This document shows positions 15,178 through 23,961 of a DNA stretch of 47,034 bases, piece after piece. The position numbers and the translations under genes were made by a program. The stretch spans positions 1 to 47,034 of the forward strand of contig DAOPZC010000039.1 of NCBI GenBank assembly GCA_035353175.1, read 5' to 3'. The stretch is from DAOPZC01 sp035353175. GTDB taxonomy: Bacteria > Verrucomicrobiota > Kiritimatiellia > RFP12 > UBA1067. Under the pieces are notes generated by a model. That model saw nothing but the letters and a program-made list of their open reading frames with translations, was not told the origin of the DNA and ran no database searches. How positions within the stretch are numbered: position 1 is the first letter of the stretch; the number at the start of each line of letters is the position of its first letter.

Positions 15178-17244
15178 ATGAAAGCATTCGTTTCCCTCAT
15201 CCTCGCGCTCGGCGTCTCCGCGCGCGCCGCCGAAATCGGCTGCGTCTATCCCGCGGGCGGCGCGCCGGGCACGACCTTTGACGTGTCGGTGCGAGGTCAA
15301 GGCCTGAAGATGGCGTGCGGCGCGCTGGTCTCGGGCGAGGGCGTCGCCGCCGCCCTGGTCGACGTGATCCCGCTCGACCCCGCGATGCCGGGCAAGCGGC
15401 GAAAAGTGCCAGCCCTTCAGGACGAGGCGATCGTACGCGTGACCATCGACAAAAACGCGGTTCCGGGGCCTCGCGACTTCCGGCTGCTCTGCAGCAACGA
15501 CGTTACGGTGCCGCTGGCCTTCCACATCGGGCGTTTTCCTGAAATCACCGAGGCCGAACCGAACGACACCTTGCCAGACGGCACATCCGTCGGTCCCATG
15601 CCCGTCTGCATCAACGGCCGGATCACCGAGCAGGACGCCGACACCTTCCGCTTCAGCGCCGTCAAGGGACAAACGCTGGTGGCGCAGGTGCAGGGACGCG
15701 CGCTGATCCCCTACCTGGCGGACGCCGTGCCCGGCTGGTTCCAGCCCTTGCTTAAACTGTTCGACGCGGCAGGCCGCGAAATCGCGACCGTGGACGACTT
15801 CCGCTTCGACCCCGACCCCATCCTCGTCTTCGATGTGCCCGCGACAGGAGAATATGCGCTGCAACTGAGCGATGCGATCAACCGCGGCCGCGACGACTTC
15901 GTCTACCGCCTGACGCTGGGACAGCTGCCGCTTGTGACCGGCTTTTGCCCCATGGGCGGGGAAAAAGGCGAAAATCTGAACATCGTCCGCCAAGGCGTCA
16001 ACCTGCCGCCGCAGAAAACGCGTATCTTCAGCAGCGGCAAGACCTCGGAAACCTGCCTGCAGGCCTTGGTCGGCGACACGCTTTCCTTCCCCGCCCTCCG
16101 CTTCGACCTCGACGCCCTGCCGGAGCAATCGGAGAGCGAGCCCAACGACGGCAGACAGGGCTCACAGGTCATTCCGGCCCCGGTCATCATCAACGGAACC
16201 ATCGGAAAACCGGGCGACGAGGACGTTTTCCGTTTCGAAGGCAAAGCCGGGCAAAGCGTCGCCATCGAGACACGCGCGCGGCAACTCGGATCCCCGCTCG
16301 ACACCCTGCTCACCCTGACCGACAGCCGCGGCAAGATCATGGCCACGCACGACGACCAGACCAACGTCTTCACCGGACTCCTGACCGACCACTGCGACTC
16401 CGCGATCACCGCGCGGCTTCTCGCCGACAGCACCTACGAGGTCCGCGTGCGCGACAACCGGGGCAAGGGCGGCCCCGAGTATCACTACCGCCTCCGCATC
16501 AGCGAACCGCGACCAAACTTCGAGCTCTGGGTCACCCCTTCCTCTCTCGGCATCCCGCTCGGAGGGACCGTGCGGGCCAACGTCCACGTCCGCCGCGTCG
16601 ACGGGTTTTCGGGGCCGATCACGCTCCAGCTCGACAACCCGCCGCTGGGAATCAGCTGCGAAGGCGGGCTTATTCCGGCGAACGCGACCGAAAGCGTCAT
16701 CACGCTCTCGGCGGTCGCATCCGACAAGCGTCTTCCCCATGCGCCTTTCGAGCTGTCCCTCAGCGGCATCGCGACCAACGGCACGACAGTCATCCGTCAG
16801 ACGGCCGTGCCCGCGCACCGCAAGCTCCAGGCCTTCTACTACAAACATCTCGTGCCCGACCAAACCTGGATGGCTAACATCACCGCGGCAAGGCGAGGCT
16901 TCTCCCTGCAGATCGTGGTGCCGGAGCAAGCGCCGTACATCAAAGCAGCTGCCCACGCGCCATTCGACGTGACCATTGCCGGCGGCAAAGCACGCGTGCA
17001 GGCGGAGCTCGTCACCGTGCGCGTCGTCGAACCCGAAAACGGTTTTATCGTCAACCGCGTGCGCGACGGCGCCAATCCCGGCGAAATCGTGGTGACGTTG
17101 ACGTGCGCCGACGACGAGTACGCGCCGCCCAAGAACGGGAACTTGATCCTGAGTGTGGGACGCAAGAGCCCGAAGTTCAAGCAGCCGAACCGCCCGCCCC
17201 CGACGGGGGCACTGACCCCCGCCATCCCGTACGCGGTCGAATAA
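15178..17244 (+). CDS. Exported protein with two PPC domains
   Basis: 688 residues with signal peptide MKAFVSLILALGVSARAA. An N-terminal Ig-like region (GGAPGTTFDVSVRGQGL) is followed by two bacterial pre-peptidase C-terminal (PPC) domains opened by EAEPNDT (about residue 125) and ESEPNDG (about 319), each with a DADTFRF- or DEDVFRF-type core. C-terminal Ig-like strands follow. PPC domains are usually non-catalytic adhesion or substrate-binding modules. Only 10 bases separate it from the DUF1501 stop, with AAGGAA as ribosome binding site, so it is the third gene of the operon. Homologues in this position are common in Planctomycetes, where they lack a known role. Confidence 0.85.
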   Translation: MKAFVSLILALGVSARAAEIGCVYPAGGAPGTTFDVSVRGQGLKMACGALVSGEGVAAALVDVIPLDPAMPGKRRKVPALQDEAIVRVTIDKNAVPGPRDFRLLCSNDVTVPLAFHIGRFPEITEAEPNDTLPDGTSVGPMPVCINGRITEQDADTFRFSAVKGQTLVAQVQGRALIPYLADAVPGWFQPLLKLFDAAGREIATVDDFRFDPDPILVFDVPATGEYALQLSDAINRGRDDFVYRLTLGQLPLVTGFCPMGGEKGENLNIVRQGVNLPPQKTRIFSSGKTSETCLQALVGDTLSFPALRFDLDALPEQSESEPNDGRQGSQVIPAPVIINGTIGKPGDEDVFRFEGKAGQSVAIETRARQLGSPLDTLLTLTDSRGKIMATHDDQTNVFTGLLTDHCDSAITARLLADSTYEVRVRDNRGKGGPEYHYRLRISEPRPNFELWVTPSSLGIPLGGTVRANVHVRRVDGFSGPITLQLDNPPLGISCEGGLIPANATESVITLSAVASDKRLPHAPFELSLSGIATNGTTVIRQTAVPAHRKLQAFYYKHLVPDQTWMANITAARRGFSLQIVVPEQAPYIKAAAHAPFDVTIAGGKARVQAELVTVRVVEPENGFIVNRVRDGANPGEIVVTLTCADDEYAPPKNGNLILSVGRKSPKFKQPNRPPPTGALTPAIPYAVE

Positions 17245-17261
17245 CCCTTCCGAATATGGCT

Positions 17262-17325
17262 GGTCAGAAAGTATAAAATTTGGGTCAGAAAGCACATGGC
17301 AAACACTGCGGCGGCTTCATATAAT
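17262..17325 (+). promoter_or_regulatory. Promoter with 21-bp direct repeat, AraC/XylR-like layout
   Basis: GGTCAGAAAG occurs exactly twice, at 17262-17271 and 17283-17292. The copies are in direct orientation with a 21-base period, two helical turns. The downstream copy ends 4 bases before a poor -35 (TGGCAA, 17297-17302), 17 bases upstream of a perfect TATAAT (17320-17325). A weak -35 with adjacent direct repeats is the layout of promoters activated by AraC/XylR-type regulators. The target is the sugar-porter operon at 17397. No AraC-type gene lies in the window. Confidence 0.6.
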
Positions 17326-17396
17326 TTTCTTCACCCTGAATGTGAGGTACGCGAGGCAATTCTGTTTTTGCTTCAACCGCAGGGCTGGAGACGCAT

Positions 17397-18845
17397 ATGT
17401 CAGACACGGCGCTTCGTTCAAATAAGGCAAAAGCCTACTCCCTTTTATACATTGTGCTCGTTTCCGCTTTAGGCGGATTTCTGTTCGGTTTCGATTCCGG
17501 CGTGATTTCCGGCTGCGAAAAAGCCATTCAAGCGGAGTTCCAACTCTCCGGTTTCTGGCATGGGTTCACGGTCTCAGGCGCTCTGATCGGCACCATTTTC
17601 GGAGCCTTTAGCGTGGGCTGGCCATCCGATCGTTTCGGCCGGCGTCCCACCCTCATGCTCATGGCCGTTCTCTTCCTGATTTCGGCCGCCGGCTGCGCCT
17701 TCGCCGGGACCCAGCCGGTCCTAGCGTGGATGCGCTTCATCGGCGGTCTGGCGATTGGCGGCGCCTCGGTTGTCGTGCCCCTTTACATTGTGGAAATCTC
17801 TCCCGGACCCGCGCGCGGCAGGCTGGTTGCCATGAACCAGCTCAACATCGTCTTCGGCATCCTCGTCTCCTACATTTCCAACTTTTTCATTGCCAAGGCG
17901 ATGATGGCAAACGGCACGCTGTGCAACGCCTGTGAGGGCCTCGCCAAGCTCTTCACCTCGGCACCCATGACGACCGAGCAAGTGATGTGGCGCGTGATGC
18001 TGGGGGTGGAGTGTATCCCCGCCGTTGCCTTCCTGTTGCTGCTCTTCACCATCCCCGAGTCGCCGCGCTGGCTGGTGCGGGCAGGACGGCGGCAGACGGC
18101 GCGCAATGTGCTCGAACTCGTCGGCGACGAAACGCCGGAAAAGACACTTTCTGAAATCGAAGAGACGCTCGCAGAGACTGCGCGCACTGGCCACGTCGCG
18201 CTCTTCCAGCGGCGCTATCTCAAGCCCATTCTTTTGGCGTTCTTCATCGCCTTCTTCAACCAGGTGTCCGGCATCAATGCGATAAACTATTATGCGCCGC
18301 GCATCTTCGAGAACTTCGTCGGTGCCCAGTCCGCCCTGGCCGCAACGATTGGCGTCGGCACGGTCAACCTGATCTTCACGATGCTCGCGTTTCTGATCAT
18401 CGATAAATTCGGACGCCGCATCATGATCATCGGCGGCTCCATCGCGATGATGTTCATGCACTTCCTCGTGGCCTGGCAGCTCTCGCTCGGCGCGCAGGCG
18501 AATCCGATTCTGGCCATTGGCGGCATTCTCGGCTTCATCGCCTTCTTTGCCATTTCGTCCGGAGCCGTCATCTGGGTCTTCATTTCCGAGATTTTCCCCA
18601 ATGCCGTGCGCGCAAAGGGCCAGGCGTTAGGTTGCTTCACCCACTGGTTCATGTGCACGCTCATCTCCTGGGCGTTCCCCGCCGTGGCGGAGCAGGCCGG
18701 CACCTACGCCTTCGGGTTCTTCGGACTCATGATGATTTGCCAAGTTGTGTTCGCGATCTTCTGGATGCCCGAGACCAAGGGCGGCACCATTGAGGACATC
18801 GAACAGCGCCTCGGCATCGGGCCGCAGCACGCGAAAGGAGTCTGA
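17397..18845 (+). CDS. MFS sugar porter, XylE-like
   Basis: 482-residue inner-membrane transporter with 12 predicted membrane segments, of the sugar porter family (proton symporters for xylose, galactose, arabinose and similar). Signatures are GGFLFGFDSGVISG in helix 1, SDRFGRRP after helix 2, the PESPRWLV end of the first half, QVSGINAINYYAPRIF in helix 7, DKFGRR between helices 8 and 9, and PETKGG at the C-terminal end. The helix 7 QVSGINAINYY segment lines the sugar site. The substrate cannot be assigned. It leads an operon with the glycyl radical enzyme, whose start lies 3 bases after this stop, so the imported sugar or a derivative may feed that enzyme. Confidence 0.93.
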   Translation: MSDTALRSNKAKAYSLLYIVLVSALGGFLFGFDSGVISGCEKAIQAEFQLSGFWHGFTVSGALIGTIFGAFSVGWPSDRFGRRPTLMLMAVLFLISAAGCAFAGTQPVLAWMRFIGGLAIGGASVVVPLYIVEISPGPARGRLVAMNQLNIVFGILVSYISNFFIAKAMMANGTLCNACEGLAKLFTSAPMTTEQVMWRVMLGVECIPAVAFLLLLFTIPESPRWLVRAGRRQTARNVLELVGDETPEKTLSEIEETLAETARTGHVALFQRRYLKPILLAFFIAFFNQVSGINAINYYAPRIFENFVGAQSALAATIGVGTVNLIFTMLAFLIIDKFGRRIMIIGGSIAMMFMHFLVAWQLSLGAQANPILAIGGILGFIAFFAISSGAVIWVFISEIFPNAVRAKGQALGCFTHWFMCTLISWAFPAVAEQAGTYAFGFFGLMMICQVVFAIFWMPETKGGTIEDIEQRLGIGPQHAKGV

Positions 18846-18848
18846 TCC

Positions 18849-20909
18849 ATGACGGACCGCATCCAACGCCTGTTAACCTTCGTGCTGGAGAAGCGCCATG
18901 CCGCGCTCCGTCGCGACGTGGCCTGGACGCTGGCGGAAGACTTCCGCCGCCACCGGGTCCCCTTCGAAAACCGCGCCTCCGACGGCCTGTGCGCCATGCT
19001 CGCCGCCGAACAGCCGGTTTTTTTGCCGGAAGAGACCATCGCTTTCACCCGGACGGTCAAACAGCTACCGGACCTTTACATGAAGGACGAGATGGAAGCG
19101 CTGCGCGCCTCGGCGTACTACCACGAAAAAGGCTGCGTCTTCAACATCTCGCCCGACTACGGATCCACCATCCGCGTCGGGCTGGACGCCCGGCGCGCCG
19201 AGCTAGAAAAGCGCTTCGCCCAGGCCGTCGGCGAGAAAGACGTCGCCGCACAGGAGTTTGTCACCTGCGCGATCCAGACCGTTGACGCCGTGCTCGACCT
19301 CGCGGACCGCTACCGGGCAGAGGCGGAGCGGCAAGGGCTGACGCTCATCGCCAAGACGCTCACCCGCGTGCCGCACAAGGGCGCGACCACCTTCCACGAG
19401 GCGTTGCAGTTTCTGCGAATCCTGCACTACGCCCTCTGGTGCGAAGGCGAATACCACAACGGACTGGGGCGCATCGACCAGTACCTCAACCCCTACTTCG
19501 CCAAGGATCTCGCCGACGGCCGCTTGACGGAAACCGCTGCGCTCGAACTGATCGAGGAGTTTTTCCTCTCCTGCAACCGCGACAGCGACCTCTACATCGG
19601 CGTCCAGCAGGGCGACAACGGACAGAGCTGCATGCTGGGAGGCGTCGACAAATCCGGCAAAGACGCCTTCAACGCCCTCTCGCGCCTCTGCTTGAAAGCG
19701 TCATGCGAACTCAAGGTCATTGACCCCAAGATCAACCTGCGCGTCTCCTCGGCGACGCCGCTCGCGGTGCTGGAGGATGCCACCCAACTCACGAAGCAGG
19801 GGCTCGGTTTTCCGCAGTACGCGAACGACGACATCGTCATTCCCGCGCTCGTACGGCTCGGCTATGCGCTGGAGGACGCCCGCGACTACACGGTGGCGGC
19901 GTGCTGGGAGTTCATCATCCCCGGCTGCGGCATGGATATCCCGAACATCGGGGCGGTGTCGTTCCCCGCCGTGGTCGACCACGTGCTGCGCACCAGCAAA
20001 GCCGACGGCTTCGACGCGTTCATGGCCGATGTGAAAAATGAGCTCTTACGGACGGCAGACCGCATTGCCGACTCGCTCAAGACCGTCAGGATCCTTCCCG
20101 GGCCCTTCGTCTCAATCCTGTGTGACGGGCGCGTCGCGGCCGGGCGCGACGTGTGCGAGGGCAACCGCTACAACAACTTCGGCATCCACGGCACGGGACT
20201 CTCCACCGCCGCCGACTCGCTGGCCGCAATCCGGCAGATGGTGTTCACTGAAAAACTGCTGTCCCTGCAGGAGCTCGCCGCAGCGGTCGACGCCGATTTC
20301 GAAGGCCGCCCCGACCTGTTGGCAAAGGCCCGCTTCGGCGTGCCGAAGATGGGCAACGCGGATCCCGCGGTCGACCAGCTCGGCAAAGCCCTGCTGGACG
20401 CATTCGCGGACACGTGGGACGGCCGCAAAAACGGGCGCGGCGGCATTTACCGCTGCGGAACCGGCTCGGCCATGTACTACATCTGGCACGCCAAAGAGCT
20501 GCACGCCACACCGGACGGGCGGCTGACCGGACAGCCCTTTGCGGCCAACTACGCCCCCTCGCTGAACGTGCGGGTCAATGGGCCGCTCTCCGTCGTGCAG
20601 TCGTTTACGGCGCCCGACCTGAGACGCGTCATCAACGGCGGACCGCTCACGATCGAGATCCACGACAGCGCTTTCCGCCAGACCGACAGCATCACCAAGG
20701 TGGCGCAGTTGGTCAAGTACTTCATCGATTCCGGCGGGCACCAGTTGCAACTGAACGCGATCAACCGCGACCAGCTCAAAGACGCGCAGGAACATCCCGA
20801 AGCCTACCGCAACCTGATCGTCCGCGTATGGGGCTGGAGCGGCTACTTTGTGGAACTCGACAAGCCTTACCAGGATCACATCATCCAGCGCGTCGAGATG
20901 GCGGTGTAG
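18849..20909 (+). CDS. Glycyl radical enzyme of unassigned substrate
   Basis: 686-residue member of the pyruvate-formate-lyase/glycyl-radical superfamily. The C-terminal motif RVWGWSGYF holds the radical glycine G662, 25 residues from the end. The predicted thiyl cysteine is C352 in YTVAACWEF, with E354 two residues on. A C-x-E arrangement is typical of glycyl radical dehydratases and lyases (glycerol/diol dehydratase, CutC), whereas pyruvate formate-lyase has two adjacent cysteines; this favours an eliminase-type reaction. Characterised eliminases usually read C-V-E, so tryptophan is unusual. It must be activated by the radical-SAM protein at 23044. AAAGGAG overlaps the transporter end, so the two are coupled. 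It works only without oxygen. The substrate is unknown. Confidence 0.92.
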   Translation: MTDRIQRLLTFVLEKRHAALRRDVAWTLAEDFRRHRVPFENRASDGLCAMLAAEQPVFLPEETIAFTRTVKQLPDLYMKDEMEALRASAYYHEKGCVFNISPDYGSTIRVGLDARRAELEKRFAQAVGEKDVAAQEFVTCAIQTVDAVLDLADRYRAEAERQGLTLIAKTLTRVPHKGATTFHEALQFLRILHYALWCEGEYHNGLGRIDQYLNPYFAKDLADGRLTETAALELIEEFFLSCNRDSDLYIGVQQGDNGQSCMLGGVDKSGKDAFNALSRLCLKASCELKVIDPKINLRVSSATPLAVLEDATQLTKQGLGFPQYANDDIVIPALVRLGYALEDARDYTVAACWEFIIPGCGMDIPNIGAVSFPAVVDHVLRTSKADGFDAFMADVKNELLRTADRIADSLKTVRILPGPFVSILCDGRVAAGRDVCEGNRYNNFGIHGTGLSTAADSLAAIRQMVFTEKLLSLQELAAAVDADFEGRPDLLAKARFGVPKMGNADPAVDQLGKALLDAFADTWDGRKNGRGGIYRCGTGSAMYYIWHAKELHATPDGRLTGQPFAANYAPSLNVRVNGPLSVVQSFTAPDLRRVINGGPLTIEIHDSAFRQTDSITKVAQLVKYFIDSGGHQLQLNAINRDQLKDAQEHPEAYRNLIVRVWGWSGYFVELDKPYQDHIIQRVEMAV

Positions 20910-20974
20910 TGCCGGATTCCCCTGCACGTTGAGCACGCACGCAAGATCGCGACGGAAAAAACCGCTCGCCGCCC

Positions 20975-21016
20975 AATGCTGAACGGATCCGGCCAAGTCC
21001 ATAAGCGTTCAGCGTT
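20975..21016 (+). terminator. Stem-loop before the metallohydrolase gene
   Basis: AATGCTGAACG (20975-20985) pairs with CGTTCAGCGTT (21006-21016): 11 pairs including one G-U, with a 20-base loop. A run of five T follows at 21026-21030 directly before the ATG at 21031, which has no Shine-Dalgarno sequence. It could be a partial terminator of the porter/glycyl-radical transcript or a leader structure controlling the next gene. Confidence 0.42.
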
Positions 21017-21030
21017 GAGCGTCTCTTTTT

Positions 21031-22989
21031 ATGGTCACTCACAAACAGCTCGTTTTCTCGGCATTGGCGTTCCTTGTCCTCCGGGCGGGAGCCGGCCAGA
21101 TCGCAGGCGTGGTCGTCGGCCCTACCGGCGTCCCGCTTGCCAACGCGTGGGTGATGACCTGCAACGGGCAGGTGACACAGACCCGCCCCGACGGCTCGTT
21201 CGACTTGAACGGCATTCGCCATGGCGGCTACGCCCTCAAGTCGGTCGCGGCGGGCATGGACGACGCATGGCTGACACACGTGGCGGTCACCTCGGACGTC
21301 CCAGTCACCTGCCGTCTCCAGATGACGCCGACGAAACGGGCCCACACCATCGTTTCCGGCCGGATCACCGATGCCCCGACCGGCAAAAGCATCCCGGCGT
21401 GGTTTGAAATCCGGGACAGCGCGGGCCCGGTCCGCTGGTTCGATGTCGCGGGACGTCCTTACGGAGGGCGCACCGACGTCCCCCCCGCCGTCTGGCATCA
21501 GAAAAACAAGCGCTTCTGGACCTCCGGCGAGTTCGCCTTCTCGGCCCAGCCGGGCGAGCTGCAGCTCACGGCGCGTGCGGACGGATATGCGTCCGTCTCC
21601 ATTAAGCGCGTCCTGGCACCCAACGCGCAGGAGCGCCTCGAGCTCGCCCTGCAGCCGCTCTTCAACCCCGCCGCCGAAGGCTGGTTCAAAGGCGATTTCC
21701 ACGCACACGGCGTGCACGGCGAGAACCTCTACACCGTGAACATTCCCTTCATGGCCTTCCTGCTCCGTGCGGAAGGCTACCGCTGGTTCAACATCGCCTC
21801 CAGCTTCAACAATGACGGCGTGCCGGTTGACAGCGAGAGCATCGCCGCTCAGGAGAAAGGCCCAGACCTTTTTCTGGCCTTGAATTCCGAGTATCCCAAA
21901 ACCTTTGGCGGACACGTCGGCAACCTGGGGATCGCACCGGCCAAGACGCCGCTCCCCTATCCGCGCTTTTCGAACACGGAAACCATCAAGCGGGACATCG
22001 TGGACCAAGGCGGTGCCGCCATCCCGGTCCACCCGCTCACGGGGCACATGAAGTCGCGCGAGCTGCCGTTCCTCATGATCGGCGCGCCCGAACTCGTCTG
22101 CGGCTTCGATTTCTACACCTCCTGGAGCGAGCGGCTCGAAAAGACCTGGGCCCTGTTTCTCAACCAAGGGTACAGGCTCTGCCGGACCGCCACCAGCGAC
22201 ACTGCCTTTGACTTGGGCCGGACCCCCGGGACCATGGGCGCAACCTATATCCATCCCGAAGGCGGCGCGCTCAACCGAGCGGCCATTGTCGATGCCTTCA
22301 AAAAAGGGCAGACCTCGATCGCATGGGACGGAGCCCTTCTGCTCTTCGCGATCGACGGGGCTGTCTGCGGCTCGCGATTCCCGTCAGACGGCACCGCAAG
22401 GGAAGCCCGGCTGACGTTGTATGATGCGCCCGGGCGAAAAGCGCTGATCACCGTCGCGCGCAACGGCGAAACCTGCCAGCGTTTCCCGGTCACAGTCCCG
22501 GCCGGCGGCAAAGCGGAGGTGACCTTCACCTTGGCGGAGCGCGAGAAAGCCTGGTACACCGCCGTCTGCGCGCTCGACGGAAAACCGGGCCGCGTCATCG
22601 GAGCCACCAGCCCCTTCTACTTCGGCACGTGGACCCCGCCGGCGCCCGTCTTGGCGCAGATCGATGTGACCGTATTCGACGCCGACACGAAAGAACCGCT
22701 CGACGCGGCCATCCGCCTGACGGATTCCGGCAACGCCGTCGCCGAGCAGTGGGCGACCGGCGGCAGGCTCCATCTTGAGGCGCGCACATTCCAACGGCTC
22801 ACCGCCAGCGCCAAAGGCTACGCGGATCAGGAGGCCAGTATTCTCGGCACAGAAGCGATCAGCGCCTTCATCGCCGCGGTTTCGGAAGACGATCTTCAGG
22901 ATTGGCACACGTATGAGAAAGCGCGCGCGCTGCTCCAAACGGTGAAGATCTCCTTCCCGATGAAACGGAAACGAAACACCGCCCGCTGA
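21031..22989 (+). CDS. Exported CehA/McbA-type PHP metallohydrolase
   Basis: 652-residue exported protein (leader about 1-21, ending AGAG). Two carboxypeptidase-regulatory-like beta domains (about 22-110 and 110-210; DGSFDLNGIRHGGYAL) precede a PHP-type metal-dependent hydrolase domain that begins GDFHAHGVHGE near 220. This first metal-binding HxH motif is followed by NSEYPK, VHPLTGH and ATSDTAFDLGR segments, as in CehA/McbA phosphoesterase-like proteins. A C-terminal beta domain (DVTVFDADTKEPLDAAIRL) resembles the N-terminal ones. It sits between the glycyl radical enzyme and its activase, a position that suggests a shared pathway, perhaps in freeing the substrate outside the cell. No Shine-Dalgarno sequence precedes the ATG. 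Confidence 0.82.
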   Translation: MVTHKQLVFSALAFLVLRAGAGQIAGVVVGPTGVPLANAWVMTCNGQVTQTRPDGSFDLNGIRHGGYALKSVAAGMDDAWLTHVAVTSDVPVTCRLQMTPTKRAHTIVSGRITDAPTGKSIPAWFEIRDSAGPVRWFDVAGRPYGGRTDVPPAVWHQKNKRFWTSGEFAFSAQPGELQLTARADGYASVSIKRVLAPNAQERLELALQPLFNPAAEGWFKGDFHAHGVHGENLYTVNIPFMAFLLRAEGYRWFNIASSFNNDGVPVDSESIAAQEKGPDLFLALNSEYPKTFGGHVGNLGIAPAKTPLPYPRFSNTETIKRDIVDQGGAAIPVHPLTGHMKSRELPFLMIGAPELVCGFDFYTSWSERLEKTWALFLNQGYRLCRTATSDTAFDLGRTPGTMGATYIHPEGGALNRAAIVDAFKKGQTSIAWDGALLLFAIDGAVCGSRFPSDGTAREARLTLYDAPGRKALITVARNGETCQRFPVTVPAGGKAEVTFTLAEREKAWYTAVCALDGKPGRVIGATSPFYFGTWTPPAPVLAQIDVTVFDADTKEPLDAAIRLTDSGNAVAEQWATGGRLHLEARTFQRLTASAKGYADQEASILGTEAISAFIAAVSEDDLQDWHTYEKARALLQTVKISFPMKRKRNTAR

Positions 22990-23043
22990 AACGTGAGCCC
23001 ACCCCGCGAAACATGTTACCGTTGACCGCTGTCTGATGCGCTT

Positions 23044-23895
23044 ATGAGCACCGAAGGCACCATTTTCGAGGTCCGCGAGTTCTGCCTGCACGACGGGCCG
23101 GGCATTCGCACCAATGTCTTTTTCAAAGGCTGCCCGCTGCACTGCGCCTGGTGCCACAATCCCGAGGGGATTGACCCCGCGCCGCAGCTGCTGGTCAACG
23201 CGGCGAACTGCACCCACTGCGGCGCATGCCGCGCCGCCTGCGCCCACCCGCGGCACTGCGTGGCATGCGGCGCATGCGTCACCGTCTGCCCGCAGGGCTG
23301 CCGACGCCTGTGCGGCCGACGCGTCTCCGCGGACACGCTGGCCGCCGAACTACGCAAAAACGAAGCCTTCTTTTTGCGCTACCAAGGCGGCATCACGTTC
23401 TCGGGCGGCGAGCCGCTCATGCAGACCGATTTTCTGGTTGAGCTTGCCGCCCGCCTCCGTTCCATCCATCTGACGCTTGAAACATCGGGTTACGCGTCGC
23501 TCACGAATTACCAGCGGGCGGTCCAGTCCGTTGACCTGGTTTTCCAAGACCTCAAGCATTCCGATGCGGCGCAGCACAAGCGCTACACCGGCGTGGATTC
23601 GGCCCCGATCCTCGATAACCTCGCGTGGCTGAAGGCGAGCGGGCGCCCCTTCATCGCACGCATCCCCCTGATCCCCGGCGTGAACGACGCGCCCGAAACG
23701 CTGCGGCGATTCGCCGAAATGCTGGAAGGCGATTCGGGGCTGATCGAGGTGGAGTTGCTTCCCTACCATCTGACCGCCGGCGCGAAATACGCCCTGCTGG
23801 GCTTACAGTACGCTCCGCCGTTCGACCCGTCCCGGCCCATGAAACCTGATCTGACCGCTTTTGAGGCGTGCGGCGTCCCCTGCCGCGTCATGTAG
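23044..23895 (+). CDS. Glycyl radical enzyme activase (radical SAM)
   Basis: 283-residue radical-SAM enzyme that uses S-adenosylmethionine to abstract hydrogen from the glycine of its partner enzyme, very probably the protein at 18849. The SAM cluster motif C30-x3-C34-x2-C37 (KGCPLHCAWCHN) is intact. An inserted ferredoxin domain has two four-cysteine sets, C56/C59/C62/C66 and C72/C75/C78/C82, as in activases of glycerol dehydratase-type enzymes and unlike the plain pyruvate formate-lyase activase. FSGGEPLMQ near 120 is the SAM-binding GGE motif. This subtype agrees with the eliminase-type reading of the partner. It is separated from the partner by the metallohydrolase gene; all three face the same way. 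Confidence 0.94.
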   Translation: MSTEGTIFEVREFCLHDGPGIRTNVFFKGCPLHCAWCHNPEGIDPAPQLLVNAANCTHCGACRAACAHPRHCVACGACVTVCPQGCRRLCGRRVSADTLAAELRKNEAFFLRYQGGITFSGGEPLMQTDFLVELAARLRSIHLTLETSGYASLTNYQRAVQSVDLVFQDLKHSDAAQHKRYTGVDSAPILDNLAWLKASGRPFIARIPLIPGVNDAPETLRRFAEMLEGDSGLIEVELLPYHLTAGAKYALLGLQYAPPFDPSRPMKPDLTAFEACGVPCRVM

Positions 23896-23961
23896 CGTCT
23901 GAGCCCGCGCACCTTCCCGCTCCGAAACTTCACGATCGTCAACACGACTCGCTTAACAAAC

